64,000 nt of DNA, taken from Mesorhizobium sp. NFR06 (GTDB taxonomy: Bacteria > Pseudomonadota > Alphaproteobacteria > Rhizobiales > Rhizobiaceae). Both the position numbers and the translations under genes were made by a program. Below, piece after piece: positions 36,024-44,032 of the stretch (position 1 is the first letter of the stretch; every line of letters begins with the position of its first letter). The notes beneath the pieces are model-generated. The model worked only from the letters and a program-made list of their open reading frames with translations, was not told where the DNA came from and did no database searches. The stretch lies in NCBI RefSeq assembly GCF_900115245.1, contig NZ_FOVT01000017.1, forward strand, positions 46,874 through 110,873, in the 5' to 3' direction.

Positions 36024-36746
36024 TCAGGTTCGTTCCTTCAGGCTTTCCCGCACGGCCGCCGCCAATGCGGCCATCGAGGTGAAGTGGTAGTCCGGCGCGG
36101 TGAAGCGCTCCGGCTCGATCGTGCCGCCATAGCCCTTCTGGGCGTGCCGGCGTTCGATCCAGCAGTTGGTCAGGCCAAGTGTGCGGGATATGCCGATGTC
36201 GTGATACTGGCTTTGGGCGACGTGCAGGATGTCGTCCTTGCTGTCACCCCGGGAGGCGACGAAATCGAAGACCTTCTGGAAGAAGGCGGGGTCCGGCTTT
36301 TCCGTTCCCGTATCGTCGGCGGTGAAGGTGGCGAAGAAGGGCGATCCCAACTGCTTCTCGAAATAATTGAGCGCCCAGCGCCGGGCATTGGTCATGGCAA
36401 TCAGCTTGTGGGATTTCGCAAGCTCGGCCAACGCCGCCGCGCTGTCGGGAAAGCCTTGCCAGGTGCTGGCGGAGTCCCGCAGCCGGACGCCGTATTTCTC
36501 CTCGGCCGGTAGGCCGAGTTGCGGCGCGATGACCATGTAGACGCGCACGAGGTCGTCGGGAAACAGGCCAGCATCGGGCATGTAGCGGGCCTGCCGGTAC
36601 AGGGCCAGCGCGGCTTCGCCATCGACGGAAACGCCAGCGTCGGCGGCAATCCCGGCCAGGCAGGTCGTGATGCCTCCCTCGAAGTCGATCAGCGTGCCGA
36701 CAACATCGAAGGTTATGTATTTGAACTCGCTAAAGCCCCTGGCCAA
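36024..36746 (-). CDS. HAD superfamily hydrolase, type II haloacid-dehalogenase-like
   Basis: The 240-residue protein has the HAD motif I ITFDVVGTLIDF with nucleophile Asp14, motif II AMTNARRWAL, and the Lys of TGTEKPDPAFFQKVF followed by an acidic motif near HVAQSQYHDI. It is classed with L-2-haloacid dehalogenases, though many such proteins are phosphatases. The start is taken as TTG 36746 because AGGAG lies seven bases ahead; a longer reading from 36797 is possible but has no ribosome site. A candidate Lrp box lies 44 bases upstream, and the dpp-type transporter genes follow 63 bp downstream. A paralogue is at 39524-40192. Confidence 0.82.
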   Translation of the reverse strand: MARGFSEFKYITFDVVGTLIDFEGGITTCLAGIAADAGVSVDGEAALALYRQARYMPDAGLFPDDLVRVYMVIAPQLGLPAEEKYGVRLRDSASTWQGFPDSAAALAELAKSHKLIAMTNARRWALNYFEKQLGSPFFATFTADDTGTEKPDPAFFQKVFDFVASRGDSKDDILHVAQSQYHDIGISRTLGLTNCWIERRHAQKGYGGTIEPERFTAPDYHFTSMAALAAAVRESLKERT

Positions 36747-36789
36747 GACTGGCTCTCCTCTGCGCGCGGCCGAATTGCATGCTGCTGAA

Positions 36790-36804
36790 CAGAACAAAAT
36801 TCCG
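36790..36804. promoter_or_regulatory. Lrp-box-like 15-mer upstream of the HAD/dpp unit
   Basis: Read on the minus strand, CGGAATTTTGTTCTG fits 12 of 15 positions of the Lrp consensus and is 12 of 15 identical to the box at 30217. It is 44 bp before the HAD start, in promoter position for HAD and the dpp-type genes. Confidence 0.4.
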
Positions 36805-36976
36805 TGGGCGTCGACCTTTCAAAAGTTCGAAAATTCGCGTCTTCTGGCCTTGTCGTAGGAGCAGTCTGGCACTTCCCCCGCGCTGGATTTGCCGAAAAGG
36901 CGCAAGGCTGCGGCACAAAATTGCGAAATCGTCTGCCCCGGCGCTATTTCGAAAATGCAAGGTATTCGTCGCGCCC

Positions 36977-38350
36977 TCACGCGAGGGCCTGGCGTACATC
37001 AGGATCGTCCAGCGTCTGGTCGAGCGTTCGGCGCGTGCGTTCGATGATTGCATCGACGTCGCTGTCCGTGCAGCAGAGCGGGGGCGCATAACCCAGAACC
37101 CCGTGCGCAAAAGCGCGGATGATGAGGCCGTTGTCCCAGGCCCTGTCGAAGACGCGCCGCGCCGGCATGGCCGACGCCGGGAGCGGTGTCTTCTTCTCCT
37201 TGTCGACCACCAGCTCGATCGCGGCTAGCATGCCGCGACCACGCACATCGCCGACGAGCGGGTGGTCCCTCAGGCTTGCCAGTCCTGCCATCAGACGGGC
37301 ACCGGCCTTGATGCCATTCTCCAGCAAGCCGTCTTCATAGAGCTTCAACACCTCGAGCGCGACGGCGGCGCTGACCGGATGGGCGGAATAAGTGTAGCCG
37401 TGGCCGACCGCCGAGGCGCCAGCGCCATCGGCGATGACATTGTAGACATGATCGGCCATGAACACGGCGCCCATTGGAACATAGCCCGAGGTCAGCCCCT
37501 TCGCGGTCGTCATGAAGTCGGGAACGATGTCCTCCTCCGTGCAGGCGAACAGGGGGCCCGTGCGACCGAAGCCGGTGATGACCTCGTCGGCAATGAACAG
37601 GATCTCGTATTCCCGGCAGAGCTCGCGGATCGCCTTGATCCACCCTTTCGGCGGCACGATGACCCCGCCCGAGCCCTGGATCGGTTCGGCATAGAAGGCA
37701 GCGACCCGCTCTGGCCCGATCGCCTCGATCTTGGCTTTCAACGCAGCAAGCGATGCAGCGATGATCGCGTTGTCGTCCTCGCCCACCGGGTTGCGATAGG
37801 GATATGGCGAGGGGATCTTGTGCTGCCATTCGAAGGGAATGCCGAAACCGGCGTGAAAGGCGGGTAGGGCGGTCAGGCCCGCGCCGACCACCGACGATCC
37901 GTGATAACCCTGCTCGATGGAGATGAACTGGTCGCGCTTCGGCTCGCCCCTGGCATTCCAATAGTAGCGGACGAAACGGATCGTGCTGTCGACGGCGTCA
38001 GACCCGCCCAGCGTGAAATAGACGTGATTGAGATCGCCGGGCGCACGCTCGGCCAGTTCCGAGGCGAGGCGGATGGCCGGCTCCGAGCCGAGGTCGAAAT
38101 AGGCGGTGGCGTAGGGAAGCTCGCGCATCTGCCGGGCTGCCGCCTCGACGATGCTGTCGTGGCCGTAGCCGGCATTGACGCACCACAGCCCTGCGAAACC
38201 GTCGATAAGCTGCCGGCCGGACGCATCGGTCACGGTCGCTCCCTTCGCCGATTTCAGCACGCGCACGCCGAGCGCCTCATGGCCGCGATAGGATGAGACC
38301 GGATGGATGAGGTGAGCGCGGTCGAGTTCGATCAGCGAATTGGCGAGCAT
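36977..38350 (-). CDS. Class III aminotransferase (omega-amino acid/polyamine:pyruvate type)
   Basis: The 457-residue PLP enzyme has the cofactor lysine Lys284 in TTAKGLTSG, the DEVITGFGRTG motif around 255-265 and FAGLWCVNAGYGHDSIVEAA near 52-71, as in omega-amino acid:pyruvate and putrescine:pyruvate aminotransferases. It moves an amino group from an omega-amino acid or polyamine to pyruvate, giving a semialdehyde. It would match the GabD-like and other aldehyde dehydrogenases encoded nearby. It lies 14 bp after the GNAT gene on the same strand, probably one transcript. The donor substrate is inferred only by family. Confidence 0.9.
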   Translation of the reverse strand: MLANSLIELDRAHLIHPVSSYRGHEALGVRVLKSAKGATVTDASGRQLIDGFAGLWCVNAGYGHDSIVEAAARQMRELPYATAYFDLGSEPAIRLASELAERAPGDLNHVYFTLGGSDAVDSTIRFVRYYWNARGEPKRDQFISIEQGYHGSSVVGAGLTALPAFHAGFGIPFEWQHKIPSPYPYRNPVGEDDNAIIAASLAALKAKIEAIGPERVAAFYAEPIQGSGGVIVPPKGWIKAIRELCREYEILFIADEVITGFGRTGPLFACTEEDIVPDFMTTAKGLTSGYVPMGAVFMADHVYNVIADGAGASAVGHGYTYSAHPVSAAVALEVLKLYEDGLLENGIKAGARLMAGLASLRDHPLVGDVRGRGMLAAIELVVDKEKKTPLPASAMPARRVFDRAWDNGLIIRAFAHGVLGYAPPLCCTDSDVDAIIERTRRTLDQTLDDPDVRQALA

Positions 38351-38364
38351 TGTTATCCTCCGGA

Positions 38365-39204
38365 CTAGCCGAGCGCCTGGTTGGCGAGGGCGTAAACTTT
38401 TGGCCTGGCCTGTTCGGCGCCGTTCTTGGCTGGACGGTCCATGGCCACGCCGCCACCGACATGGGTGAGGCCGATTTCCGCGAGCCAGCCGGCTATGCCC
38501 GTCCTGCTGTCGGTATCCACGCGCAGGAAGGCCCCGGGACGCGACGCGGCGAAGAAGCCGATCAAGGCCTTGGCGTCGCCGGCGCTTCCCGCGATGACCG
38601 GACCGATCACCTCGCCGCGTCCGAACGGGCGGATGGCGGCATAGGCTTCGATGGCGCCGTTGCGGCGGATGACCGCGAATTCGCCGCGCTCGGTCAGCGC
38701 ATCGATCAGAGCTTCACGGTCGGCGCCGTAAGCGTCGCGATCCAGCGCCTTGATGTCCGCCAGATCGTCGGCGCTCGCGGCTTCCACGCCTTCGGGCAAG
38801 CCGAACGCTGCAACCTTGCCCTGATGCTGCAGGATCGCGCCAGAGGCTACAAAGCCCAGTTTCTGATAGAGAGGCATCCCGTCCGCCGTCGCGACGAGCC
38901 GCAGCGGACGCTGCCCGGCAAGGGCGAACGCTTGTTCCATGAGCCGACGCCCGAGCCCCTTGCCTCGCACGTTCCTGTCAACGATCACCATGTTGATCAT
39001 GGCGCAATCCGCGCCATAGGGCGTCACCAGGATGGTTCCGGTAACACGGCCTTGGTCGTCCAGCGCGACCGCGCCGCTCGAGAGCTGCAGCGCCATCTGC
39101 CAGTCCTGCGGGCGATGCGGCCAATTCTCCTGGCGAGAAAGCGCCACCGCTCCCTCGATATGGTCCTGCCCGAAGTCCTGAATTTCGATATCGCCTTGCT
39201 GCAT
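38365..39204 (-). CDS. Double GNAT-domain acetyltransferase-like protein
   Basis: The 279-residue protein has an N-terminal GNAT fold with the acetyl-CoA loop RNVRGKGLGRRLMEQAF near 78-94 and a second, more divergent GNAT-like half ending RPKVYALANQALG. It is a paralogue of the protein at 48321-49217, which ends RPKTFALASQTLG and shares ALSRQENWPHRPQDWQ-like and VIGPVIAGS-like blocks. N-acetylation of an amine or amino acid is likely; the substrate is unknown. The gene leads an operon with the aminotransferase and is divergent from the second HAD gene across a 319-bp region holding an Lrp-like box. Confidence 0.85.
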   Translation of the reverse strand: MQQGDIEIQDFGQDHIEGAVALSRQENWPHRPQDWQMALQLSSGAVALDDQGRVTGTILVTPYGADCAMINMVIVDRNVRGKGLGRRLMEQAFALAGQRPLRLVATADGMPLYQKLGFVASGAILQHQGKVAAFGLPEGVEAASADDLADIKALDRDAYGADREALIDALTERGEFAVIRRNGAIEAYAAIRPFGRGEVIGPVIAGSAGDAKALIGFFAASRPGAFLRVDTDSRTGIAGWLAEIGLTHVGGGVAMDRPAKNGAEQARPKVYALANQALG

Positions 39205-39523
39205 GGGGCATCCTTCCGTCTGCCCTCAAGTCTCGACCATTGGCGCGTCGCTAATCGTCTGAAGGCTTCGGCTTCGGCGGTATCTTTCGCCGTAGCGCCA
39301 GGGGTGTGCCGCATCTTGTGCTGGCACCCTCCGCGACGGAGGCACGTCACGCCGTGCGCGGCGGCGCCATCGACCGGCAAGATGCTACAGCGTGCCAAAC
39401 CGGATGGCGGATACGGAACTTTCTGCTTTCGGGAGAGCGATTTCGGTCAGGTGGGTCGCCTCCTGCCGTCCTATGATGGAATACATCCCAACGCGGATGT
39501 GCTTCCACCGGAGATCGACGGAC
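39205..39523. other. Divergent promoter region between GNAT and HAD genes
   Basis: No gene is seen. It contains an Lrp-box-like 15-mer at 39309-39323. The right end holds the HAD ribosome site (CCGGAG). Nothing else stands out. Confidence 0.4.
39309..39323. promoter_or_regulatory. Lrp-box-like 15-mer in the GNAT/HAD divergent promoter
   Basis: CCGCATCTTGTGCTG is 13 of 15 identical to the box at 30217 and fits 12 of 15 positions of the Lrp consensus. It lies 105 bp before the GNAT start and 200 bp before the HAD start. Confidence 0.4.
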
Positions 39524-40192
39524 ATGGCTTCTTTCAGGCTCAAATACATCACCTTCGACTGCTATGGCACGTTGACTTTTTTCCAGATGGCGGAAGCAGC
39601 GCGCGACCTCTATGGCAGCCGGCTTGACGAGCCACGCATGCAGGAGTTCATCAAGAACTTCGCCGCCTATCGGCTGGACGAGATCCTAGGTGACTGGAAG
39701 CCCTATGCCGAGGTCATCCATAACGCGCTCGAGCGCGCCTGCAAGCGCAACGGCGTCGCCTTCAATGCCGACGACGCCAGGATGGTCTATGAGCGTGTCC
39801 CGAGCTGGGGGCCTCACGCGGACGTCCCGGCGGGCCTCGCCAAGGTCGCCAAGGAAATCCCGCTGGTTATCCTCTCCAACGCCATGAACGCGCAGATCAT
39901 GTCCAATGTCGAAAAGCTCGGCGCGCCGTTCCATGCCGTCTACACGGCAGAGCAGGCGCAGGCCTACAAGCCCCGCTTCCAGGCCTTCGAATACATGTTC
40001 GACATGCTGGGCTGCGGCCCGGAGGACATTCTTCACTGTTCGTCGTCGTTCCGCTACGACCTGATGTCGGCCCACGATCTCGGCGTCAAGAACAAGGTTT
40101 GGGTCAATCGCGGCCACGAACCGGCCAACCCGTACTACGGCTATGTCGAGATCGCCGACATTTCGGGTCTTCCTGGCGTGGTCGGTCTCTGA
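39524..40192 (+). CDS. HAD superfamily hydrolase, type II haloacid-dehalogenase-like (second copy)
   Basis: The 222-residue protein has motif I ITFDCYGTLTFF with nucleophile Asp12, motif II VILSNAMNAQI, and a Lys in AQAYKPRFQAFEYM. Compared with the paralogue at 36024-36746, the acidic residue after KP is replaced by Arg (KPRF for KPDP) and the Asp after GTL by aromatic residues, so the substrate differs. The start at 39524 has GGAG ahead and starts motif I correctly. The FAD oxidase gene follows after 15 bp, so the two form an operon convergent with the GabD-like gene. Confidence 0.82.
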   Translation: MASFRLKYITFDCYGTLTFFQMAEAARDLYGSRLDEPRMQEFIKNFAAYRLDEILGDWKPYAEVIHNALERACKRNGVAFNADDARMVYERVPSWGPHADVPAGLAKVAKEIPLVILSNAMNAQIMSNVEKLGAPFHAVYTAEQAQAYKPRFQAFEYMFDMLGCGPEDILHCSSSFRYDLMSAHDLGVKNKVWVNRGHEPANPYYGYVEIADISGLPGVVGL

Positions 40193-40207
40193 ATAGGCGG
40201 GTGGCCG

Positions 40208-41482
40208 ATGAAGTTCGTCTCCTACTGGCATGACACAGCTCCCGTCTTTACCGCCGGGGCGCAAGGCCCGGTCGAGGGGCACTACGATGCCGCAGTCATT
40301 GGCGGCGGTTTCACTGGCCTTGCTGCCGCGCGCCAACTGGCGAAGGCTGGCGCCAAGGTGGCCGTGCTTGAGGCGCAGCGAGTGGGCTGGGGCGCGTCCG
40401 GGCGCAATGGCGGGCACCTGAACAACGGCCTTGCCCATAGCTACCTCTCGGCCAAGGCGGAGCTTGGCAAGGAAAGGGCAATCGCGCTCTACCGGGCGCT
40501 TGACGACTCGGTCGACGCCATCGAGGCGCTGGTCGCGGAGGAAGGCATCGACTGCAATTTCCGCCGCGCCGGCAAGCTGAAGCTCGCCTCCAAGCCGCAG
40601 CATTTCGAAGCGATCGCTCGCAACTTCGAAGCCGTTCACGCTGAAGTGGATCCGGACACGGCGCTGCTGTCTGCAGCCGACCTCAAGTCCGAGATCGGCT
40701 CGCCCTTCCACGGCGCGATGCTGTCGAAGAAGAGCGCCATGATGCATATGGGCCGCTATGTGGCGGGTCTTGCCACGGCGGCCGCTCGCCAGGGCGCAGT
40801 GATCCACGAGAACGCGGCGGTGACCGATCGCAAGCAGGCTGGCAACAGGCATGAACTGACCACCTCGCGCGGCCGGATCAGCGCCGACAATGTGTTGGTG
40901 GCGACCGGCGCCTACACGACGCCGAATTTCAGTTACTTCCGCCGCAGGATCATTTCCGTCGGCAGCTTCATCATCGCCACGCGCCCGTTGAGCGACGCCG
41001 AGATCGCCGCGACCATGCCCGGCAATCGGACATGCGTGACCTCGATGAACATCGGCAACTACTTCCGGCTTTCGCCGGACAGGCGCCTGATCTTTGGCGG
41101 TCGTGCGCGCTTCTCGGCAACCTCGGACCAGCGCTCCGATGCCAGGAGCGGACAGATATTGCGGGCGAGCCTGGCCGCAATCTTCCCGCAACTCGCCAAG
41201 GTCGAGATCGACTATTGCTGGGGCGGGCTGGTCGACATGACCAAGGACCGTTTTCCCCGGGCCGGCTACCATGACGGGGTCTGGTATGCGATGGGCTATT
41301 CAGGCCACGGCGCGCAACTCTCCACCCATCTCGGCACGATCCTGGCCGACGCCATGCTCGGCCGTGAGGATCGCAATCCGCTGAAGGGCCTCGAGTGGCC
41401 TGCCATTCCAGGCTATTCGGGAAAACCGTGGTTCTTGCCGATGGTCGGCCTCTACTACAAGGCGCTCGACCGCATTCAGTGA
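40208..41482 (+). CDS. DAO-type FAD oxidoreductase, PuuB-like
   Basis: The 424-residue flavoprotein has a short N-terminal YWHDTAP block, the FAD motif AAVIGGGFTGLAAARQLAKAG at about 29-48 (GGGFTG at 32-37), WGASGRNGGHLNNGLAHSYL, and a C-terminal MGYSGHGAQLSTHLG. This pattern fits gamma-glutamylputrescine oxidoreductase (PuuB) and relatives that oxidise N-substituted amines to aldehydes. The paralogue at 60219-61538 shares layout and the N-terminal YW-D block. Products would feed the adjacent ALDH genes. It is co-transcribed with the HAD gene upstream and ends 21 bp before the convergent GabD-like gene. Confidence 0.87.
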   Translation: MKFVSYWHDTAPVFTAGAQGPVEGHYDAAVIGGGFTGLAAARQLAKAGAKVAVLEAQRVGWGASGRNGGHLNNGLAHSYLSAKAELGKERAIALYRALDDSVDAIEALVAEEGIDCNFRRAGKLKLASKPQHFEAIARNFEAVHAEVDPDTALLSAADLKSEIGSPFHGAMLSKKSAMMHMGRYVAGLATAAARQGAVIHENAAVTDRKQAGNRHELTTSRGRISADNVLVATGAYTTPNFSYFRRRIISVGSFIIATRPLSDAEIAATMPGNRTCVTSMNIGNYFRLSPDRRLIFGGRARFSATSDQRSDARSGQILRASLAAIFPQLAKVEIDYCWGGLVDMTKDRFPRAGYHDGVWYAMGYSGHGAQLSTHLGTILADAMLGREDRNPLKGLEWPAIPGYSGKPWFLPMVGLYYKALDRIQ

Positions 41483-41503
41483 TCCCCGATTCGGTGGCCT
41501 GGT

Positions 41504-42961
41504 TTAGCCCAGCCCGCCCATATGAAAACTCTTCATCTCGAGATACTCCTCGATGCCGGCCTGCGCGCCTTCGCGCCCGAGGCCGGACTGCTTGACGCCG
41601 CCGAAGGGGGCCACTTCCATCGAGACCGAACCGGTGTTCAAGCCCACCATGCCGAACTCCAGTGCCTCGCCGACGCGCCAGGCGCGTTTTAGATTCTCGG
41701 TGTAGAAATAGGAGGCAAGTCCGCAGGGCGTGCTGTTTGCCAGCGTGATAGCTTCCTCTTCGGTATCGAAACGGAAAAGCGGTGCGACCGGGCCAAACGT
41801 TTCCTCGCTGGCGAGTTGCATGTCTTTCGTGGCGCCGGTCAGAACCAGCGGCGCAACGTATTGAGGACCATCGGGCAAGGCGGACCCGTCGGTGATGATC
41901 GCAGCGCCTTTGGCGAGCGCGTCCTCGACGTGGCGGTTTATCTTCTCGACCGCCGCCTTATTGATCATCGGCCCGATGGCGACGCCGGGCTGCGTGCCGG
42001 GCCCGACGGTCATGGCGTTGACGCGGGCGCTGAGCTTCGCGGCGAAGGCATCATAGACCCCGGCCTGGACGAGGATGCGGTTGGCGCACACGCATGTCTG
42101 CCCGCCGTTGCGGAACTTCGAGACAAGTGCGCCCTCGACGGCGAGATCGAGATCGGCGTCATCGAAGACGATGAAGGGCGCGTTGCCGCCCAACTCGAGG
42201 CTGAGCCGCTTTACACTATCGGCCGCGCCGCGCATCAGCAGCGAGCCGACCCGGGTCGAGCCGGTGAAGGAGATCTTGCGCACTGTCTCGTTCGCCATGA
42301 TCTCGTTGCCGATCTCGGCCGGCATGCCGGTGACGATGTTGATGACGCCGGCAGGGATGCCAGCACGTTCCGCCAGCACGCCGAGCGCCAGCGCCGAATA
42401 GGGCGTGAACTCGGACGGCTTGATGACCACCGTGCAGCCGGCGGCCAGCGCCGGCGCGACCTTGCGGGTGATCATCGCGTTGGGAAAATTCCACGGCGTG
42501 ATGATGCCGCACACGCCGACCGGCTCCCTCAGCACGATGATGCGGCGATCTGTGGTGGGCGAGGGGATGGTGTGGCCGTTGATGCGGCGCGCCTCCTCCG
42601 CGAACCATTTGACGAAGGAAGCGCCGTAACGGATCTCGCCCTTGGCCTCGTCCAGCGGCTTGCCCTGTTCCGTGGTCAGGATCAGCGCGAGGTCGTCCTG
42701 ATGCGTGAGGATCAGACCATGCCAGGCCTCCAGCAGGGCTGCGCGTTCGGCGTTGGTCTTCTTCTTCCAACCCTGAGAGGCGGAAGCCGCGGCGTCTATG
42801 GCCGCGCGGGTCTCCGGACCGGCCATGTCGGGCGCCGTGCCGATCGCGACTTGTGTCGCGGGATCGATAACATCGACCGTCTTGCCGGAACCGGCCGCGA
42901 CCCATTTGCCGTCGATCAAGCCGGCTTCACGGAAGAGAGTCTGGTCTTTCAAGCTTTTCAT
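41504..42961 (-). CDS. gabD: Aldehyde dehydrogenase, succinate-semialdehyde dehydrogenase-like
   Basis: The 485-residue enzyme has the ALDH catalytic Glu in LELGGNAPFIV, the catalytic Cys in NGGQTCVCANRILVQ and the nucleotide-binding SFTGSTRVGSLLM. EFGMVGLNTG and EVAPFGGVKQSGLGREGAQ near the end are typical of GabD, which turns succinate semialdehyde into succinate with NAD(P)+. Length is normal. It is the last gene of a six-gene minus-strand operon (48084 to 41504), 17 bp after the tartrate/malate-type dehydrogenase gene. The gabD symbol rests on family pattern, and other semialdehydes are possible. Confidence 0.88.
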   Translation of the reverse strand: MKSLKDQTLFREAGLIDGKWVAAGSGKTVDVIDPATQVAIGTAPDMAGPETRAAIDAAASASQGWKKKTNAERAALLEAWHGLILTHQDDLALILTTEQGKPLDEAKGEIRYGASFVKWFAEEARRINGHTIPSPTTDRRIIVLREPVGVCGIITPWNFPNAMITRKVAPALAAGCTVVIKPSEFTPYSALALGVLAERAGIPAGVINIVTGMPAEIGNEIMANETVRKISFTGSTRVGSLLMRGAADSVKRLSLELGGNAPFIVFDDADLDLAVEGALVSKFRNGGQTCVCANRILVQAGVYDAFAAKLSARVNAMTVGPGTQPGVAIGPMINKAAVEKINRHVEDALAKGAAIITDGSALPDGPQYVAPLVLTGATKDMQLASEETFGPVAPLFRFDTEEEAITLANSTPCGLASYFYTENLKRAWRVGEALEFGMVGLNTGSVSMEVAPFGGVKQSGLGREGAQAGIEEYLEMKSFHMGGLG

Positions 42962-42978
42962 CGAAAACGACCTTGCAA

Positions 42979-44028
42979 TCAGTTGAGCGCCGCGTCGACG
43001 GCGGCGGTGATGGCGTCCGTGCTGTCCTTGCCAGTGATGGTTCCAATGCCTCGAGCGGTCGTCGCGTCGAGGGCCTTCATGACGCGCTCGGCCGCAGCCT
43101 TTTCGCCGAGATGATCGAGCATCATGGCGCCGGACCAGATGGTGGCGATCGGATTGGCGATGCCGAGATGGGCGATGTCGGGCGCGGAGCCGTGCACAGG
43201 CTCGAACATCGACGGAGCCGAGCGGTCGGGATTGATGTTGGCGGAGGCGGCATAGCCGAGCCCGCCCTGGATCGCCGCGCCGATGTCGGTCAGGATGTCG
43301 CCGAACAGGTTGGAGGCGACGACTACGTCAAGGCTCTCCGGCGCCATGATCATTCGCGCGGCGAGCGCGTCGACGTGATAGCTGGTCACCGCGACATCCG
43401 GATAATCCGCCGCCAGCTTTCGTGTGATCTCGTCCCAGAAGACCATCGAGTATTTCTGCGCGTTGGACTTTGTGACGGAGGCTAGCTTGCCACGCCGCGC
43501 TCGCGCCTGCTCGAAGCCGAAACGCAGGATGCGCTCCACCCCGGCGCGGGTGAAGATCGAGGTCTCCACCGCGACCTCGTCCGCAGTGCCTTGATGCACA
43601 CGCCCGCCGGCGCCGGAATATTCGCCTTCAGTGTTCTCACGGATGCACAGGATGTCGAAATTCTCGGCCCGCAGCGGGCCGGTCACGCCCGGCAGCAGGC
43701 GATGCGGCCGGATATTGGCGTATTGCACGAATGCCTTGCGGATGGGCAGCAACAAGCCGTGAAGCGAGACGAAATCCGGCACCTCCGCCGGCCAGCCCAC
43801 GGCGCCGAGAAGGATGGCGTCGAAGCTGCGCAAGGTCTCGATGCCGTCCTCGGGCATCATGCGGCCGGTTTCCTTGAAGAAGCGGCAAGACCAGGGGAAT
43901 TCGGTTCCCGTCAGGGCAAAGCCCGCGTGTTTGGCGGCGGTCTGCAGCACAGACCAGGCGGCGGCGGTCACGTCGCGGCCGATGCCGTCACCGGGGATCA
44001 GGGCGATCGAGTAGGACTTCATCGGCAC
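42979..44028 (-). CDS. Tartrate/D-malate-type dehydrogenase (isocitrate/isopropylmalate family)
   Basis: The 349-residue protein belongs to the beta-decarboxylating dehydrogenase family: IALIPGDGIGRDVTAAAW at the start, CIRENTEGEYSGAGGRVHQG in the middle, DVVVASNLFGDILTDIGAAI and MFEPVHGSAPDIAHLGIANP towards the end. The pattern fits tartrate dehydrogenase/decarboxylase (TtuC) or D-malate dehydrogenase (DmlA) better than LeuB. It uses NAD+ and a divalent metal in the cytoplasm. It is four bases from the preceding ALDH gene stop and 17 bp before the GabD-like gene, so it is within one operon. Confidence 0.87.
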   Translation of the reverse strand: MPMKSYSIALIPGDGIGRDVTAAAWSVLQTAAKHAGFALTGTEFPWSCRFFKETGRMMPEDGIETLRSFDAILLGAVGWPAEVPDFVSLHGLLLPIRKAFVQYANIRPHRLLPGVTGPLRAENFDILCIRENTEGEYSGAGGRVHQGTADEVAVETSIFTRAGVERILRFGFEQARARRGKLASVTKSNAQKYSMVFWDEITRKLAADYPDVAVTSYHVDALAARMIMAPESLDVVVASNLFGDILTDIGAAIQGGLGYAASANINPDRSAPSMFEPVHGSAPDIAHLGIANPIATIWSGAMMLDHLGEKAAAERVMKALDATTARGIGTITGKDSTDAITAAVDAALN

Positions 44029-44032
44029 CTCT

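Noticed and set aside
34674..36512. 612-codon plus-strand frame over the dpp-type binding-protein gene
   Set aside because: Antisense shadow; product is unrecognisable and lacks a ribosome site, whereas the minus-strand genes are clear.
39686..41272. 528-codon minus-strand frame over HAD and DAO genes
   Set aside because: Antisense shadow with no recognisable domain.
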